A stretch of 64,000 bases of DNA from Cladorrhinum sp. PSN259 (GCA_033725935.1 MU867141.1:1-64000), one strand, 5' to 3'. Positions 35,333 through 47,825 are shown, numbered from the stretch's first letter. Notes: generated by a model not told the origin, from the letters alone. A program made the numbers and translations.

Positions 35333-36507
35333 ATGTCTGAGGCCCTAAACAACGCATTTTCGGTCCCAGGCACCAGAGCCCATCGGGCCAACGGGGCAAT
35401 TGTCGACTTTCTTTACAACCATCCAACTCTCAAACTGGGAGGCGATACTGGTTTCATCTCTGAGCGGTCTGGTCATCAAAGTATCTTTGGAATCCACAAA
35501 ATCCCCAAGGGCAGGGTTTACCCCATTCACGAGGTCGAGTTCACTGCCATCCGTGGACCTCATGGAACCATACCCATTCGGGTCCTTTATCCCGAGTCTG
35601 GTGAAGATTGGCGAAAAAGAGGCGAAGCAGCAGGGTTGATCTACTTTCATGGCGGAGGATACACCATTGGGAGTGTGGATGAGTTTGAAAACGGGCTGAG
35701 GTTGGTGGCGGAGCAGTCTGGATGTCAGGTATATACAATAATTATCCCGTCTGCTTGAAAATCAATCATGCTCACTTGCTAATTTGGGGAACCAGATCTA
35801 CTGCGTTGAATATCGACTAGCTCCAGAATTCAGATATCCGGTCCAACTGGACGAGTACGATGCTGTGATCGATTGGCTTCAAGGAGAGGGAGGCATGACA
35901 AGAGGCATCCATGCTGATCGCCTGGCCGGAGGTGGAGACTCTGCAGGAGGAAACCTCACAGCATCCATCTGTCTGCGTCGTCGTGACCAAGGGAAGAGAC
36001 CACTGTGTGCTCAAATCTTGCTTTACCCCGAAGCTCGACTGCCATTTGACACTCTGGCCGCCAAGCAAAACAACACGGGATACTATCTGCAAGCCAATGG
36101 CATATTTGGCTTCACTGACAACTACTTGCCAAGACCGACTCGTCCCAATGGTGAGTTTCCCAGTTGCATCCTGGATATATCCTTGCATTGACTGATCGGA
36201 TATCACAGCCGGCCCGACTCCCCTCGACCCTTATATTTCTCCTGGGATGCAATCTGCAAAGGGCCTGGGAAACGTACCAAAGGCGTTGGTAGTCACAAAC
36301 GGTTTCGATCCGTTGAGGGATGTCGGCATCGAATATGCAGGCAAATTGAAGGAAGCGGGTGTGGACGTCACCTGGATTCACTTCGACGACATGACGCATG
36401 GATTCTTGCAAATGACCCCATGGAGTCATGGAGCAGGAGAGGCGGCAAGGGCAATGGCAAAGGCCGTCGGGGATGTGATATACGGAAAGGATGTGGGGAA
36501 TAAGTAG
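35333..36507 (+). CDS. Alpha/beta-hydrolase of the hormone-sensitive-lipase type (esterase)
   Basis: Three exons (35333-35728, 35796-36150, 36209-36507) encode 349 residues; the introns are 67 and 58 bases. Motifs: oxyanion HGGG at 106-109 (IYFHGGGYTIGS), VEYRLAPE block, nucleophile Ser181 in GGGDSAGGN, acid in FDPLRDVG, and His in DMTHGF. This is the order of family IV/HSL carboxylesterases, which act on acyl esters of small or lipophilic substrates. There is no signal peptide, so it is probably intracellular. Substrate unknown. An in-frame ATG precedes nothing longer, so the start is secure. Confidence 0.9.
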
Positions 36508-36890
36508 AATCACCATGGTACGGATATCCGTCGACGGATACGCGTGTAAGACATCCACCGTTGCAAAGACAGATGATGCCGCCAAGAAGGGTGGTTGGAC
36601 CAAAAACAGCCCAGCCCAGGATATCAACCCCCTGCCTGTCAGCTTGTTAGTGACACCGAACCACTGAAACCCCCTGTTGTCCCACCTGCCAGATTGGTGG
36701 ATGCAGCAGTAGCCAACCACCCAAAGTGTCACCGTGGCACAGCAGCTCAACAAGGTGCCCTTTCCCCGCATCTGACGTCGGTCCATTACGAGTCCCCATG
36801 ATGAATCCGCATGGCCAGTGATTTTTATTCTCTTCCTTTTTCTCAGTTTCCATCAATCAATTTCTTTTTTATCAAAAACAATCCATCAGC
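36508..36890. other. Intergenic; upstream of AAA ATPase
   Basis: A pyrimidine-rich stretch (CTCTTCCTTTTTCTC at about 36830-36845) precedes the start codon, as is usual in fungal promoters. No gene seen. Confidence 0.4.
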
Positions 36891-38556
36891 ATGTCAACCA
36901 CCTACCCCACCGATAAAGCCTATCCAGCCAGTTATGGCTCACTTTTGGGACCCGGACCTCACCCTCAACAGGGCATTGTTACCCTGCCAAACATTGTTGG
37001 ACTGCGTGACCACCACCACCACCACCACCACCACGGAGGGGACAGGGACAAGAACGCAGACCTAACCACCCAGCAGTACTTCAAACACTCGTCGGCTCCC
37101 CGCGTCTCGACAGACACGGTAATCGCTGCCTCTCTCAAGAAACAGTATCCCAATCTCCACCTCACAACCATCGCCCCCTACGGCGTGAACTTGTTCGCCT
37201 ACGCCAAATCAACCGGCAACGCCTCCTTCACCCAGATCTCCCAGGATGACAATTCCAAAGATTTACCCTCGGACCTCTCATGGATGTTTTATGTCCCTCC
37301 ATCCCGCCGGATAGACGGAGCCAAGGGCGGCATCACGAAGGACCTCATCTTTGGTAAATTCCTCTACAAGTACAAGTCGGCCGAGTTCATTTTGTACGTG
37401 GCAGACGGCCGAGACGGCACCTCCTCGTATCCCACCGTCAAGAACTACTACCTCCTCAGCACCGACAAGGAGACGCACCTCGCCGATCAACTGGTACTGG
37501 AAGCAGGACAATGGGGCAACGAGCTGCACGAAGAGGTCTGGGTATGGGACGGTGGAAATTGGGCCAAGTCCCGAGACCTGTTCGACAGCATCCGAAAGGC
37601 GAGCTGGGACAATGTCATCCTGGACGAGGAAATGAAAAAGATGATCATCCAGGACCACCTCCAGTTCTTTGAAGGACGGGACCAGTACCAGAAGCTAAAA
37701 GTGCCCTGGAAGAGGGGCGTCATCTACTGGGGGCCGCCGGGGAACGGCAAGACGATCAGCATCAAGGCCATGATGCACACGCTCTACGACCTCAAGGAGC
37801 CCGTGCCGACGCTTTACGTGAGGAGCTTCTTTTCCTGGGCGGGACCAGAGTACGCCATTTCGCAAATATTCAACAAGGCGAGGCAGTTCGCGCCGTGTTA
37901 TCTCATCTTTGAGGACCTGGACTCCTTGGTTACCGATCAAGTGCGGAGTTACTTCCTCAACGAAATTGACGGGCTCAAAAGCAACGACGGGATCTTCATC
38001 GTGGGCAGCACCAATCACTTGGATAGGTTGGATCCTGGTATTTCGGTATGTTCATGTAATTCTCTTTCTCTCTCTTGTCTTCTTTGTTACTGACAAGAAA
38101 AAACAAAAACAGAAACGGCCATCCCGCTTCGACAGGAAATACTTCTTCCCCGACCCGGACCTGGACCAGCGCATCGCATACTGCAAGTTCTGGCAGAGAA
38201 AACTGCACGACAACAAGGACCTCGAGTTTCCAGACAAGCTGTGCAGAGCCGTTGCTGACATCACTGACGGCTTCAGCTTTGCCTACATTCAAGAGGCCTT
38301 TGTAGCTGCACTGCTTATCATTGCCCGGGATTCCGAGGCGCCCAAAAACAAGTTTGAGGGTCCTCTCAGGGGTGATGATGACTTTGAGAACGGATGGGTT
38401 GAGGTGGACGCCGATGATGATGACGATGACGGTGATGACATTGAGCATCTGCCTTTGTGGGTTGAACTCAAGAAGCAGATTGAGATTTTGAGAGAAGGGA
38501 TGGAGGAGAAGAAGAAACAGGCGATGGTCTCCCGTGGCAAGTATCCCATACTCTGA
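36891..38556 (+). CDS. BCS1-like AAA ATPase with N-terminal octa-His run
   Basis: Two exons (36891-38045, 38113-38556) encode 532 residues. The AAA core shows Walker A GPPGNGKT at 281-288, Walker B LIFEDLD at 338-344, sensor VGSTNHLDRLD and the region KRPSRFDRKYFF directly after the intron. This arrangement matches fungal BCS1-like ATPases. In true Bcs1 an N-terminal membrane span and import signal precede the core; here residues 1-240 have no membrane span, so the target is not clear. Residues 41-48 are eight consecutive His (CAC)8. The C-terminal tail has an Asp run (VDADDDDDDGDD) and a charged coiled-coil-like end. Family is firm; function in protein remodelling is inferred. Confidence 0.88.
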
Positions 38557-38569
38557 TCCGTTAATGGAC

Positions 38570-38600
38570 GGATGGGATGGGATGGGATGGGATGGGATAG
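38570..38600. repeat. GGATG microsatellite
   Basis: About six perfect tandem copies of GGATG lie 14 bases after the ATPase stop codon, in the convergent 3' region shared with the channel gene. Confidence 0.9.
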
Positions 38601-38745
38601 ATGTGAACGAGAATGAACTTGAAATGTGTATTTATGATGGTATGCGGCGCTAATGGATCTGGCAAATAAAACAAGCAATTATTTCTTTTCGACAGCTCTC
38701 TCCCTCCAAATCTAGACATGCGTGAGGGAAGATATTATCCCACCG

Positions 38746-40917
38746 TTATCGATCCGCACCCTCAAACCTCCGTAAACTGCTCGTATCACTCGTCTTCCTC
38801 CTCCTAACAGACGAAGACGAATTTGCTTCACTTCGATCCCTCGGCGACCTGGCACTTGCCAGTTCCCTATCCACGCCTGCCGCCATCTCATGCAGCACGT
38901 CCATCTTCTCCAACTGGTCCATGATCTCCGGTGGAGGTTCCGAACTGAACACAACCTGAATGTGTGCGTGAGGATTGAGTCCAGCGAAATGCCGCCACTT
39001 GTTCCTCCATTTGGATGTCTTTGTCCGTTTCGCCCAGATCTTGCGTCTCTCCCAAAGGCCAATCAGTAAAAGGAGAGGAGCATTGATAACTCGAATGACG
39101 GCGACGTTGGCGTGGTGAAAGACGACGGGACCACACCACCATTTCAGGGGAAGCATGATGATCAAGGCGAGCAGGTTGAACGGTGGCGGGTACGAGAATA
39201 TCGCATCACTCTTGACGCCCTGGAATGTGAGGACTGCACGACGGAACTGGATCTCAACGGCTTCGTTGGTAATTATCTTGGAGAAAGTGTTGGTGAGCAT
39301 GGCGACGAGGATGGTGAGGAAGAGGGTATTGCCGAGGAAGGCAAAAGTAATGATGAGCGTTGGACCGAGGATGAGATGGAAGTCTGCTGCGCGCTCGATA
39401 CCTGTTCCGTCGAGACCGAACCAGATCCTTTCTTACTGTCAGTTTTGTAAACAAACATGATAGGGGCTGAGTAATACATACCACAACAACCACTTGGTAA
39501 TGGTTGCCCATGTCACACTGTCGCTGAGACTTGCATCGCCCGTGGTCCTGGCAAGCAACAGCAGACCCATGACGAAGCCAGCAAAACACCATATGGCAAT
39601 AAACGTCAAGCGAGTAAAGTCCCTCATCATGGCATGCAGCGCAATAAACACAATGTTGTCCGGCATAAGCGTGAACGCAATGCGAGTCAACATGACGGGC
39701 GCAGCAGTGCAGAGAACCGGCATGGCATAAAACGCGTCGCTGCTCACCATCAACTCGACAATCCTGACCAACCCATACCCAGCATAGATGAACACAAAGG
39801 TGATATCCAAGAAACTCCACAAGTTTTGCGAGTGAACTTCCCACCCATGTTCAACAATGGCGGCGAACTGCTCCAGCACCCATCCAGCAGCAAATATATT
39901 AAACAATGTCTCGTACGTGTTCTTGAACCCATGTTGGTGCCTCCCGAATCCGTAGTGTGTTACCGTCAACATGTACAGCGCAATCAACACAATAAAGTGC
40001 ATCAGCTCGATCAGGTTTCGTATTTGTGGCACGATCAACCGGTGATGGTTGAGGATCGCCGCCCTCCTCGGCTCGTACAACGAAACAGGGTGGTGTTTGT
40101 AGTGATCGGGAAGGATATCGACAAACGATAGCGGGGTATACACCACCACTCCTCGGTATACGGCGTCGACGACTCGTTGGCATGCTGGACTACCAATGAA
40201 CATTTTGCTCTCAGATATGATTGCCAGTTCGAGACCAGTCAGCTTTCGCTCGTGTCCTCCTCTTTCCTGGACAGCCCAGTTTGGTCTTCTTGCGCGGACG
40301 GTTTCGGGGGCGGCATCGCATGGGTCGAAACCAGAGACGAGGATGTGGGCGAGGAGGAGGAGACCGGAGCGGCCTGTGTGGTCTTCGTGGAAGCGACGGA
40401 GAATACGGATTGCGAGAAGCTCGCAGAGGACGGCGCGGGATTCGTTGACGGTTTGTTGGAGCAGTTCGTGCGAGCGCGGACGGAGGAATTGGATGCGGTT
40501 GGCGAGGAGGGCATAAACGGTCGCGGGGTCACTGGGGTTGTATAACCTGTCCACTAGCGGTCTGACCACCAATCGATCCAACCTTGGCGCTCGAAGCTCT
40601 TCCAATGTGTAGCTGTCGTCGATCGCTGCAACAACAAGTCGTCGGATGCGGTGAATGATCACGTAGACGGGCATGGGCGGAACCAGATCCCGGGCCGGGT
40701 TCGGTGAGAAGGGGCTTTGGCCGGCATCACCCCCGCGAGAGATGAGCCGGCGGAGAGATATGAGGGGCGCCACGGTGCCGTCTTCGTTTCGGGCTTGCTG
40801 GTCGGCGTCGAAGAGGATGGCAGTTTCTGGGTCGTCACTTTCGCTGCCGGGGTAGTCGCACGAAGAGCGAGAATCACCGTTGTCGTCGAGCAAGGGCTCC
40901 GTCGTTGCCAGACCCAT
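38746..40917 (-). CDS. YVC1-like TRP-type cation channel
   Basis: Two exons (40917-39482, 39427-38746) encode 705 residues; the 54-base intron splits the Trp codon in KWLLW|IWFGLDGTG. The N-terminal half is cytosolic. From about residue 315 come membrane spans (LIELMHFIVLIALYMLTV, NIFAAGWVLEQFAAIV, FLDITFVFIYAGYGLV, FTRLTFIAIWCFAGFV), then the pore region WFGLDGTGIERAADFH and the last span GPTLIITFAFLGNTLFLTIL with the conserved LVAMLTNTFS. This matches fungal vacuolar Ca2+-release channels of the Yvc1/TRPY group. The C-terminus is Arg/Ser-rich. The track frame reached a GTG further 5', but the ATG at 40917 is the natural start. Vacuolar location is by homology. Confidence 0.88.
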
Positions 40918-41561
40918 CACGATCTGTGTTTATCTGGTGTCGTCGTTGCTGAGGGTCATCCGGAACATGAAGTCGGGTGGTTTCTGTGCTGTATAATTTC
41001 CAAAAATGTCAAAATGTCAAAGCAGCCACGATTGCCCACCACTAGATAGACTAAACGGCAGTCCCCTGCAGCACTGGACAGTTCATCGAACCAGTGGAGC
41101 CCAGCATCGCGATAAATCCCATAACGTAATTTACCGCCTGAAATCCCCTTGGCGACCCCTGAAAACGACCGAAACGGCATGCCGAGTCATGCGTGGTGTT
41201 TTTGTTGATTTCCGAAGCATTTTGTTTTCTGCTGTCAAAAATATTTCCTTGTTTAGATGAAAGTTCAGAAGGGCTCCAAGTTCCATTCGAAAGTCTCCCT
41301 TCCCAAGCAATTCGGCAATTGCGGATTCTGCACGCTGATTCGTACGTCATTTTCAAGGGACTCATGCACGTTCCCGAAAAGGGCCATGCTCAAGTGGGGA
41401 CACAGAATTCGGGGCATAGATAATCCCTAACCCTCGGTTCTTCGACATGGTCACTTCTTGTTCACACTCATATCGGTCATGTTAGGTTTTATAATCTCAT
41501 ATTGTTATTCTATAGTCGCATATTACCATCTCTACTCTCTTGGTGTTATTTTGTCTGTTTC
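40918..41561. other. Intergenic; no gene seen
   Basis: Upstream of the channel gene and downstream of the second APH-fold gene. No coding or RNA feature is supported. Confidence 0.4.
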
Positions 41562-42667
41562 CTAGTGTCCGTACCTTGGGACTTTTTTAATGTCCTCCCA
41601 CCTCTCAACGAGCCAGTCATAGTTCTTTTGGTCAATTCCTTTGAGAGCAAGGAGAAAGACACGCCTGGCCATCTTGTATGCCAGCTTATAAGCATACTGT
41701 GTATACAAGACACCAGCGGCCTCATCAAAGGATTGCTTGATCTCATCAGCACCAAGATCAGACACACCCGGCTGAGACCACAAGAAGGATGGCGGACTAC
41801 ATCCCACAAATGCAGGAACAAACAAGGCATCATCCCAATCAACAGTTGCGGTAATGGCCGGGTCATTGACATTACCTTTACCGTCAGCGTTGATGAGCAT
41901 GTTCCGTGGAAAGAGGTCCATATGGGCCAAGGCGAACTCCACGCCATCAAACCACCCACCGTTTTGTAACTCGGAGGCGATCCGAAACACTTTATCTGTT
42001 CTCTTGACATCTGCATCGTTCTTTTGAGCTGTGTAAATGTCCCTTCTTTTTCTTAGCATCTTTGTGAGAAGCTCCAAAACGGGTGCAGGAGACTCAGCGG
42101 GTGCGGCATTGTAGGCCTCGGCCTCTTCAGGATCAAAATCTGGAAGCGTTTTGATGGCAAAAGACTTGACGTCAGATACTCCATACATGACTTTCCCTGC
42201 CCGCCGGCTCTTGATCTGCAGCATCTTTCGTGCATAATACCCGAGTCTGTTGCGATCTTACACCAAGAGGCATGGTCAAGGTCTTTGCCACAACGTGACA
42301 AGTCAGACCCGGAGATTCTCTTCTGGAGCATATATGGGCTTCCAAGAGGATTATTCTGGGTCCTATCCAGAGTCAGGACTTTTGGCACAGGAATGCTCGT
42401 CTCTTGAATCAGGAAGCGCAGTATAGCAACATCATCATCAATAAGCGAGACCCTTTTGCTATCAGGGACACGAAGAACACACCTTGTCGTGCTGGTTCCT
42501 TGCTTGCGGGTAATACCGACAACCAAGTTTTCTGCGCCAGAAAGAATATCTTCAATAATTATTTCTGATGGTCGTGCCAATGGCCAGATGGTCTCAAGAG
42601 CCAACCTTTCAACCTTTGGCTTCATTGTGCTCCACGAGCCCCTCATGTTGATTGAGTGTGAAGACAT
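41562..42667 (-). pseudogene. APH-fold kinase-like gene with single-base frameshift
   Basis: The N-terminal half (ATG at 42667) carries the hinge ETSIPVPKVLTLD and YMLQKRISG; the C-terminal half carries catalytic loop LAHMDLFPRNML and metal loop TVDWDDALFVPAF, ending at 41562. The halves are in different frames. They meet at about 42240-42225, where GHE-like residues IMHE are followed by MLQIKSRRAGKVMYG one base out of frame. The sequence there is GAAAGATG; one extra A would restore a continuous protein of about 367 residues. No intron fits. All catalytic residues are present, unlike in the neighbour at 32.8-34.6 kb. Either a recent inactivation or a homopolymer sequencing error. Substrate unknown. 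Confidence 0.75.
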
Positions 42668-44048
42668 TCTGCCAATGCAAAGTGTTTGTGAGATGTGACC
42701 AAGTTTTTCAGTCAGTCAAGTTGAGTCTCGGACTAACAGCTGCTGCTGCAGAGTGCTTTTGAGATTTGATGAAGTATTTTCAGTCATCCAAGTGGTGAGT
42801 TCGGTTTAAATACTTTGATTAGGAAACGTCGAGATCGTGGAAAACAATAGCCATTCATTCTTTGTTGGCAGTATGTACTTCCTGTTTGTTTTAGTAACAC
42901 GCCCCAAGGATCAAAGACTGTAACAATTCAACTGTACTCTTTGCCCTCGGCCGAACAGGAAGCAGGAATGCTCTCCTCTGGACCTGAGTACGTAATCAAC
43001 TCCAAGCCTCGGCATCTTGACTAAGAACAAAGACAAAAACTTGGACTCACGCAGAGATGATATTAGGTAATATTTTGCTCAGATGTCTGGGAAATAACTT
43101 ACCAATCATTCCTCTTTCCATTCAGGGAGAAAGACCATGACGGATAGTTACATAAGCAATATCGAAAGACTGCTCGAGTTTGATATCTCATAGTACTTCA
43201 CGGAGCACCGGCAGCTTCATTTCAAGCACACCTCTCCAAGTTTAGTAAACAATCGACCTGTTTGAAATTTATGATGGATGTTCAAGACTTATAACAGCCT
43301 AGTTATCTAAGAGGGACCTGTGTAGCAAGGAAGTGGTGCGGCTGGAGGCACGATAAAGTGTTCAATGGCTTACCTACCTACCCTCTAGTTTTCAGCCTCT
43401 GTCACCAAGCCATCCCTGCATTTTCATCCCCACGCCATCGCAGCTGTGATTCTGAACCTCCCATCTGTGGCAACGAAGCCGGAGAGATGGCTCCGGCAGA
43501 GTTCCGACATCAGTCATGTCCAACCCCAGCAGCCGAGCAAGACGTACTCCTGGCAAAAGACTGCCGACGCAGGGAATGCGCGTCCTTCCTTGGACAGCCG
43601 TCCGTGGCGAGCTGAGATGTCGTGATGGGGTGGCATGTGTGGACAAGCACGGCAGCCATCGGCGGGGAGAGAGGAAGTTGAATGGTGGGCTGCATGTTCG
43701 GGGCTGCAGCTGCGTATCTAGCGCGGTCTGGCCCGCACCTCACAACCGCTGTGGCTGGCTTCGGGCCCAGACAGGGATGGATTTGCAAAAGAGGCGTTCT
43801 GGACTGAGCTGCACAACGCCGGCATGATGAGGGGTGATAACCGGTATGGTAAGGGGCTATAAGGTGAGAGCCGTGAGTGCGACTTTGTCTGCGGTTCTTC
43901 TGCACTTAATTATTTGATTCAGTGGATCTGACTCTTGGATCTGACCCTTGGCAGCCTTTTCTGTTCCATCATTTTCTCGACATCTTCGTTACACCTGAAT
44001 GTCTTGTCTGAGACGTAGCCCCACCGGTTTGACAGCATAACTGCCACA
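42668..44048. other. Intergenic; no gene seen
   Basis: This 1.4 kb separates the APH-fold gene and the laccase and forms their divergent upstream regions. The open frames near 43390-43900 overlap on both strands and lack protein-like composition. Confidence 0.45.
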
Positions 44049-46353
44049 ATGACACTCATCGAGCGGGTGTGGACCGTTGTTACCACCTTCCTTGGTTACG
44101 CCAGCCTGTCTCCTCGCCCCACAGCGGTGTCGGTGGCCGACCAGATCCCACTGGGAATTCCGCACGGTGGCCCGAAGCATGAACGACCTGGACCCATCTT
44201 CAAACCGCCGGGTGGTATTCCGGACGGGGATGGATCCAAGTTTTTCTGTGACTACCGAAACATGGTAGGCTGGGAGGCATGCTCATCATCGGACAACCGA
44301 CAATGCTGGCTCAAAGACACCCACAGTGAAGATATATTCGACATCCACACCAACTATGAGGGAGTTAAGCTGGATGGCGGTCCCTTGATGCCTACCGGGA
44401 TTCTCCGCCAATACAAGCTCATCGTTACCGATCAAGCGATCAATGCCGACGGCATGGACTTCCCCGAGGGCAAGGTATTCAAGAACTCGCCGAGCGACAC
44501 AGGTTTCAATGATATCAACTACCCTGGTCCCTGGATACAGGCCTGTTGGGGCGACATCATCGAGGTCACCGTCGTCAACAATCTGACGCATAACGGCACT
44601 AGTATCCACTGGCATGGCCTCCGGCAGTGGCTGACGATGCACATGGACGGTGTCAATGGCGTGACCCAATGTCCCATCAGGCCTCGTGACGTCTTCGTCT
44701 ACAGATTCAACGCCACACAGTACGGTTCTTCGTGGTACCATTCCCATCACTCTATTCAATACGCAGATGGCCTGGCTGGCCCCATTGTAAGTTCTCTTGA
44801 TCATGACCGTGTCTCAATGGCGGTGGGGCTGATGTATCCAAGACCATTCATGGCCCCAGCTCCGAGAGTTACGACATTGCACCTGATATGCCACTGTTGA
44901 TGACGGACTGGTGTAAGTGTGATGCAAAACTGACCAACACAACGGGGCTGATTCCTCCACAGTGCACAACAGCGCCTTCAATGCTATAACAACCAAGATC
45001 TTCAAAAACACGACAATTCTACTCAACGGGATCGGCAACATAACCAACTGGTCGGGGGGTTCCTCTGATGCGACGGTCGATGTCGCCAACATCCGCACTC
45101 CCTACACGCTCAACTTCGAAAGAAAACCAGACAAGCCGCTCCGATACCTGCTTCGAGTAATCAATACCTCCTTTAGCACCACCTTTGTCTTCTCCATTGA
45201 CAACCACAAGCTGCAAGTCGTTGGTGCCGACTTCGTGCCCATCCACAGCTACACTACCTCCAACATTCTTGTCGGAATTGGCCAGCGGTACCACGTCATT
45301 GTAACTGCTGACCCTCAGCGCGACGGCAATAACCCTCTCCCAACGGATGGCAATTTCTGGATCCGGACGACAATTCCAGAAGAGTGTACCGGATTCGACC
45401 CACCCTCAGGTCAACATGATGTAGCTTACGAGCAGACGGGCATTGTCCGCTATGATCCCCTTAGCACGGCTTTTCCAAACTCAAACCGCTGGTCCGATCT
45501 TGACACAACCTGCACCGATGAGCCCTATGATAAGCTTCATCCCATCGTGGAGTGGAATGTCGAGAAACCAACAAGCGAGGAGCTAGAAAATACAACCGTT
45601 GTATTCAAGGGCAAGGGGGGTCCAGACGCTTTTAGCTTGGCGCATTTCGCCATCGAGTCAGCACAGTACCCAGACTGGACTCCGTTTCAGGTCAACTACA
45701 GCGATCCGATGTTCTTGCATCTCGATCAGACCGGGGGATGGAAGAAAAGTTTCGTGGTCATCGAGGAGGATAAAGGCCCTGAGGACTGGGTGAGTTTGTT
45801 TTCCCAACCGCTTCGAAGCTGCGTGAGTAGTGCATGCTGATGATGCGCAGGTATATTTCGTCATCTCCGACGACGGGCAAATCAGTCCTCATCCGGTAAG
45901 CTTCCCTCTAATCTTCGGCATTCAGGGCATTCTCTGATATGCGTTGTTCCGCAGATCCACCTTCATGGTCATGACTTTGCCATTCTGCAACAGTCCTTCG
46001 CGCCCTTGACCAAAGACACGACGTTCAATCTCACTACCCGCAATCCGCCCCGCCGTGACGTCGTTCTCCTCCCTCAAGGTGGCTTTGTAGTCATCGCCTT
46101 CAAGACTGACAACCCCGGCAACTGGCTACTGCATTGCCACATTGCCAGGCATGCATCCGAGGGGCTCGGGTTCCAGATCTTGGAGCGCCGCGAGGCAGCT
46201 GTCAAGATATGGCCATCCTTGAATCAGTCGGCTGCGTTGACCGAGGCCAAGAGAGTTTGTGACAACTGGGCGGATTGGGAGGCGAACTGCAACAACTGGG
46301 CTGTTGGTTGTCATGATCCTCCCCAGCCGTTTCAGGACGATTCGGGTGTGTAA
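44049..46353 (+). CDS. Laccase (ascomycete multicopper oxidase)
   Basis: Five exons (44049-44786, 44843-44912, 44963-45789, 45851-45895, 45955-46353) encode 692 residues. All introns are 50-61 bases with GT..AG ends. The four copper motifs are present: HWHG (187-190), WYHSHH (229-234), HPIHLHGHDF (around 559-568) and HCHIARHASEGL (620-631). The C-terminus ends DDSGV, the plug typical of ascomycete laccases. The residue ten after the T1 Cys is Leu631. In the last motif Arg625 stands where Trp or Phe is usual. The N-terminus has a moderately hydrophobic segment (residues 8-20) that may be a weak signal peptide. The enzyme oxidises phenols with O2. Intron 2 requires the donor GTAAGT at 44913 and makes TDWLHNS. 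Confidence 0.9.
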
Positions 46354-47667
46354 AAAAGGAGCCTGGGTATGGCACCTTCAAATCGCCCGCCGGTGGGAAG
46401 GCAACTCTCAAGTCCTGCAGTCGGAACTCGTCTTCGTTGATGTTCAATCCTTAAATACACTCCCTAATTCAAGTACCTTTCTCTGCGCCCACCTGTTTGA
46501 CACAAGCAGCTGATGTTTGGAAAAGAAGCTGAGAGTCAAGAAAATTATGACAAATCGAAGTAATCGAGCAAGCTACTACACCCACCTCAACACCCTCGGC
46601 TTCCTCCCGCTCACCGAAACATACGCCCAATGCTGCTGTCCATCATGCCCCCGGGAGCATTTAGATAAAATACGCCGGACTGGCCCGGCACCCAGACAGT
46701 CTCTTTATCACAGTAGTAACGATAATAACACTGTTTTAGAGTATCTCTTAACTACTTACGATCTTTATGACCAATATCACGCTTCGTTATATCTTTATCC
46801 TTAACTTCTTGTTTTATATAAATCTCTCTCATATCAATCACGGTCCAGAACTCTGTCCTTAGGGTTCCGGTTACATAGGTCCTCATATAGAGGCCAAGTC
46901 CCTAGAGGTTAGGTAAGAAAAACGAAAAAATACAAAAGGTAAAGGCGAGACTGTTTATTTTCAAAATGAGTAAATCTGAGCCCACTCGGCTAGAGTTGAA
47001 GCATATAAGCATACTGCCTGCGGCGCAGCGTGCCGAAAATGTGTTGCAGCAGGTGGCCTTTGCGCCATAGCCCACCTTTTCCCAGGTCTTCCATCAGCCT
47101 TCTTTGCCCTCCAACAAAATGGTACTAAGCCGGGGTAAGCAGTAATCACGTGGGTAAGGTATGTATGTAGCAAAAAGGGAAATTTTATGTGTGCCCAAAT
47201 TCGTCTCATATAACACCACTGGTTTTGGTCGCAAAAGACCCCCTTCCTTGAGTGTGCTCGGTAAGACAGGAACGGTGCCTTAAAACTTCTCTCCATGCGA
47301 GTAAGGTCCGTCCATTACACGTACGCGTGGGGCCAAAGCAACAAACTTGGCGGGCTAGGTCTAAAAAGAGCCTGCGCCATCGGCAAGATTTTACGCAGGA
47401 AAGATCGAGAAACTTTCCAAACGATGTACGATTTGCCATCATAAATCAACGTCTGTGATACGGGACAGGCGCTCTGTAGGGTAGATAGAGTAGATAGGAA
47501 CGTGGCCAGGTGATAGTCAGGTGACTTGGTGCCATGTGCCACCTTTGCAAGTCAGACATTTCTGTTGTCCAGGTTAGCTTACTGGTCTTGTCCAACAATT
47601 CCTTCGGAGGAATGAGTATGGGGCACAGGTTACATACTTCTCCATCCTTCATCCCGTTCATCCGGTC
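46354..47667. other. Intergenic; no gene seen
   Basis: Downstream of the laccase. AT-rich from 46700 to 46950. Short overlapping frames at 46960-47540 lack recognisable content. Confidence 0.4.
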
Positions 47668-47825
47668 CATTGAGTGATTGAACATGCATGGTCTCGGTGC
47701 AAAGCAACTGATCTTCTGCCCCGCCCATTGAGTGATTGATCATGCACGGTTTTCGTATCAAGAAATCAATCTTTCGCCCCGCCCATTGAGTGACTGAACA
47801 TGCACGGTATTCGTGTCAGCAGTTA
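47668..47825. repeat. 58-bp tandem repeat, about 2.7 copies
   Basis: Copies start at 47668, 47726 and 47784, exactly 58 bases apart. The first half of each (cattgagtgattgaacatgc, ending in a GGT) is almost invariant and the rest is looser, with ccccgcc at the end. The third copy runs into the stop codon of the NLR-like gene at 47826. Confidence 0.9.

Noticed and set aside
24500..36507. Secondary-metabolite gene cluster
   Set aside because: P450, regulator and esterase are present, but there is no PKS, NRPS, terpene synthase or prenyltransferase, and PARG and APH-fold genes lie between.
43358..43905. Overlapping frames on both strands upstream of the laccase
   Set aside because: Three frames are open at once because the region is GC-rich; none has recognisable motifs.
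47668..47825. CRISPR-like array
   Set aside because: The organism is a fungus, units are directly adjacent with a diverged second half rather than repeat-spacer, and no cas genes exist.
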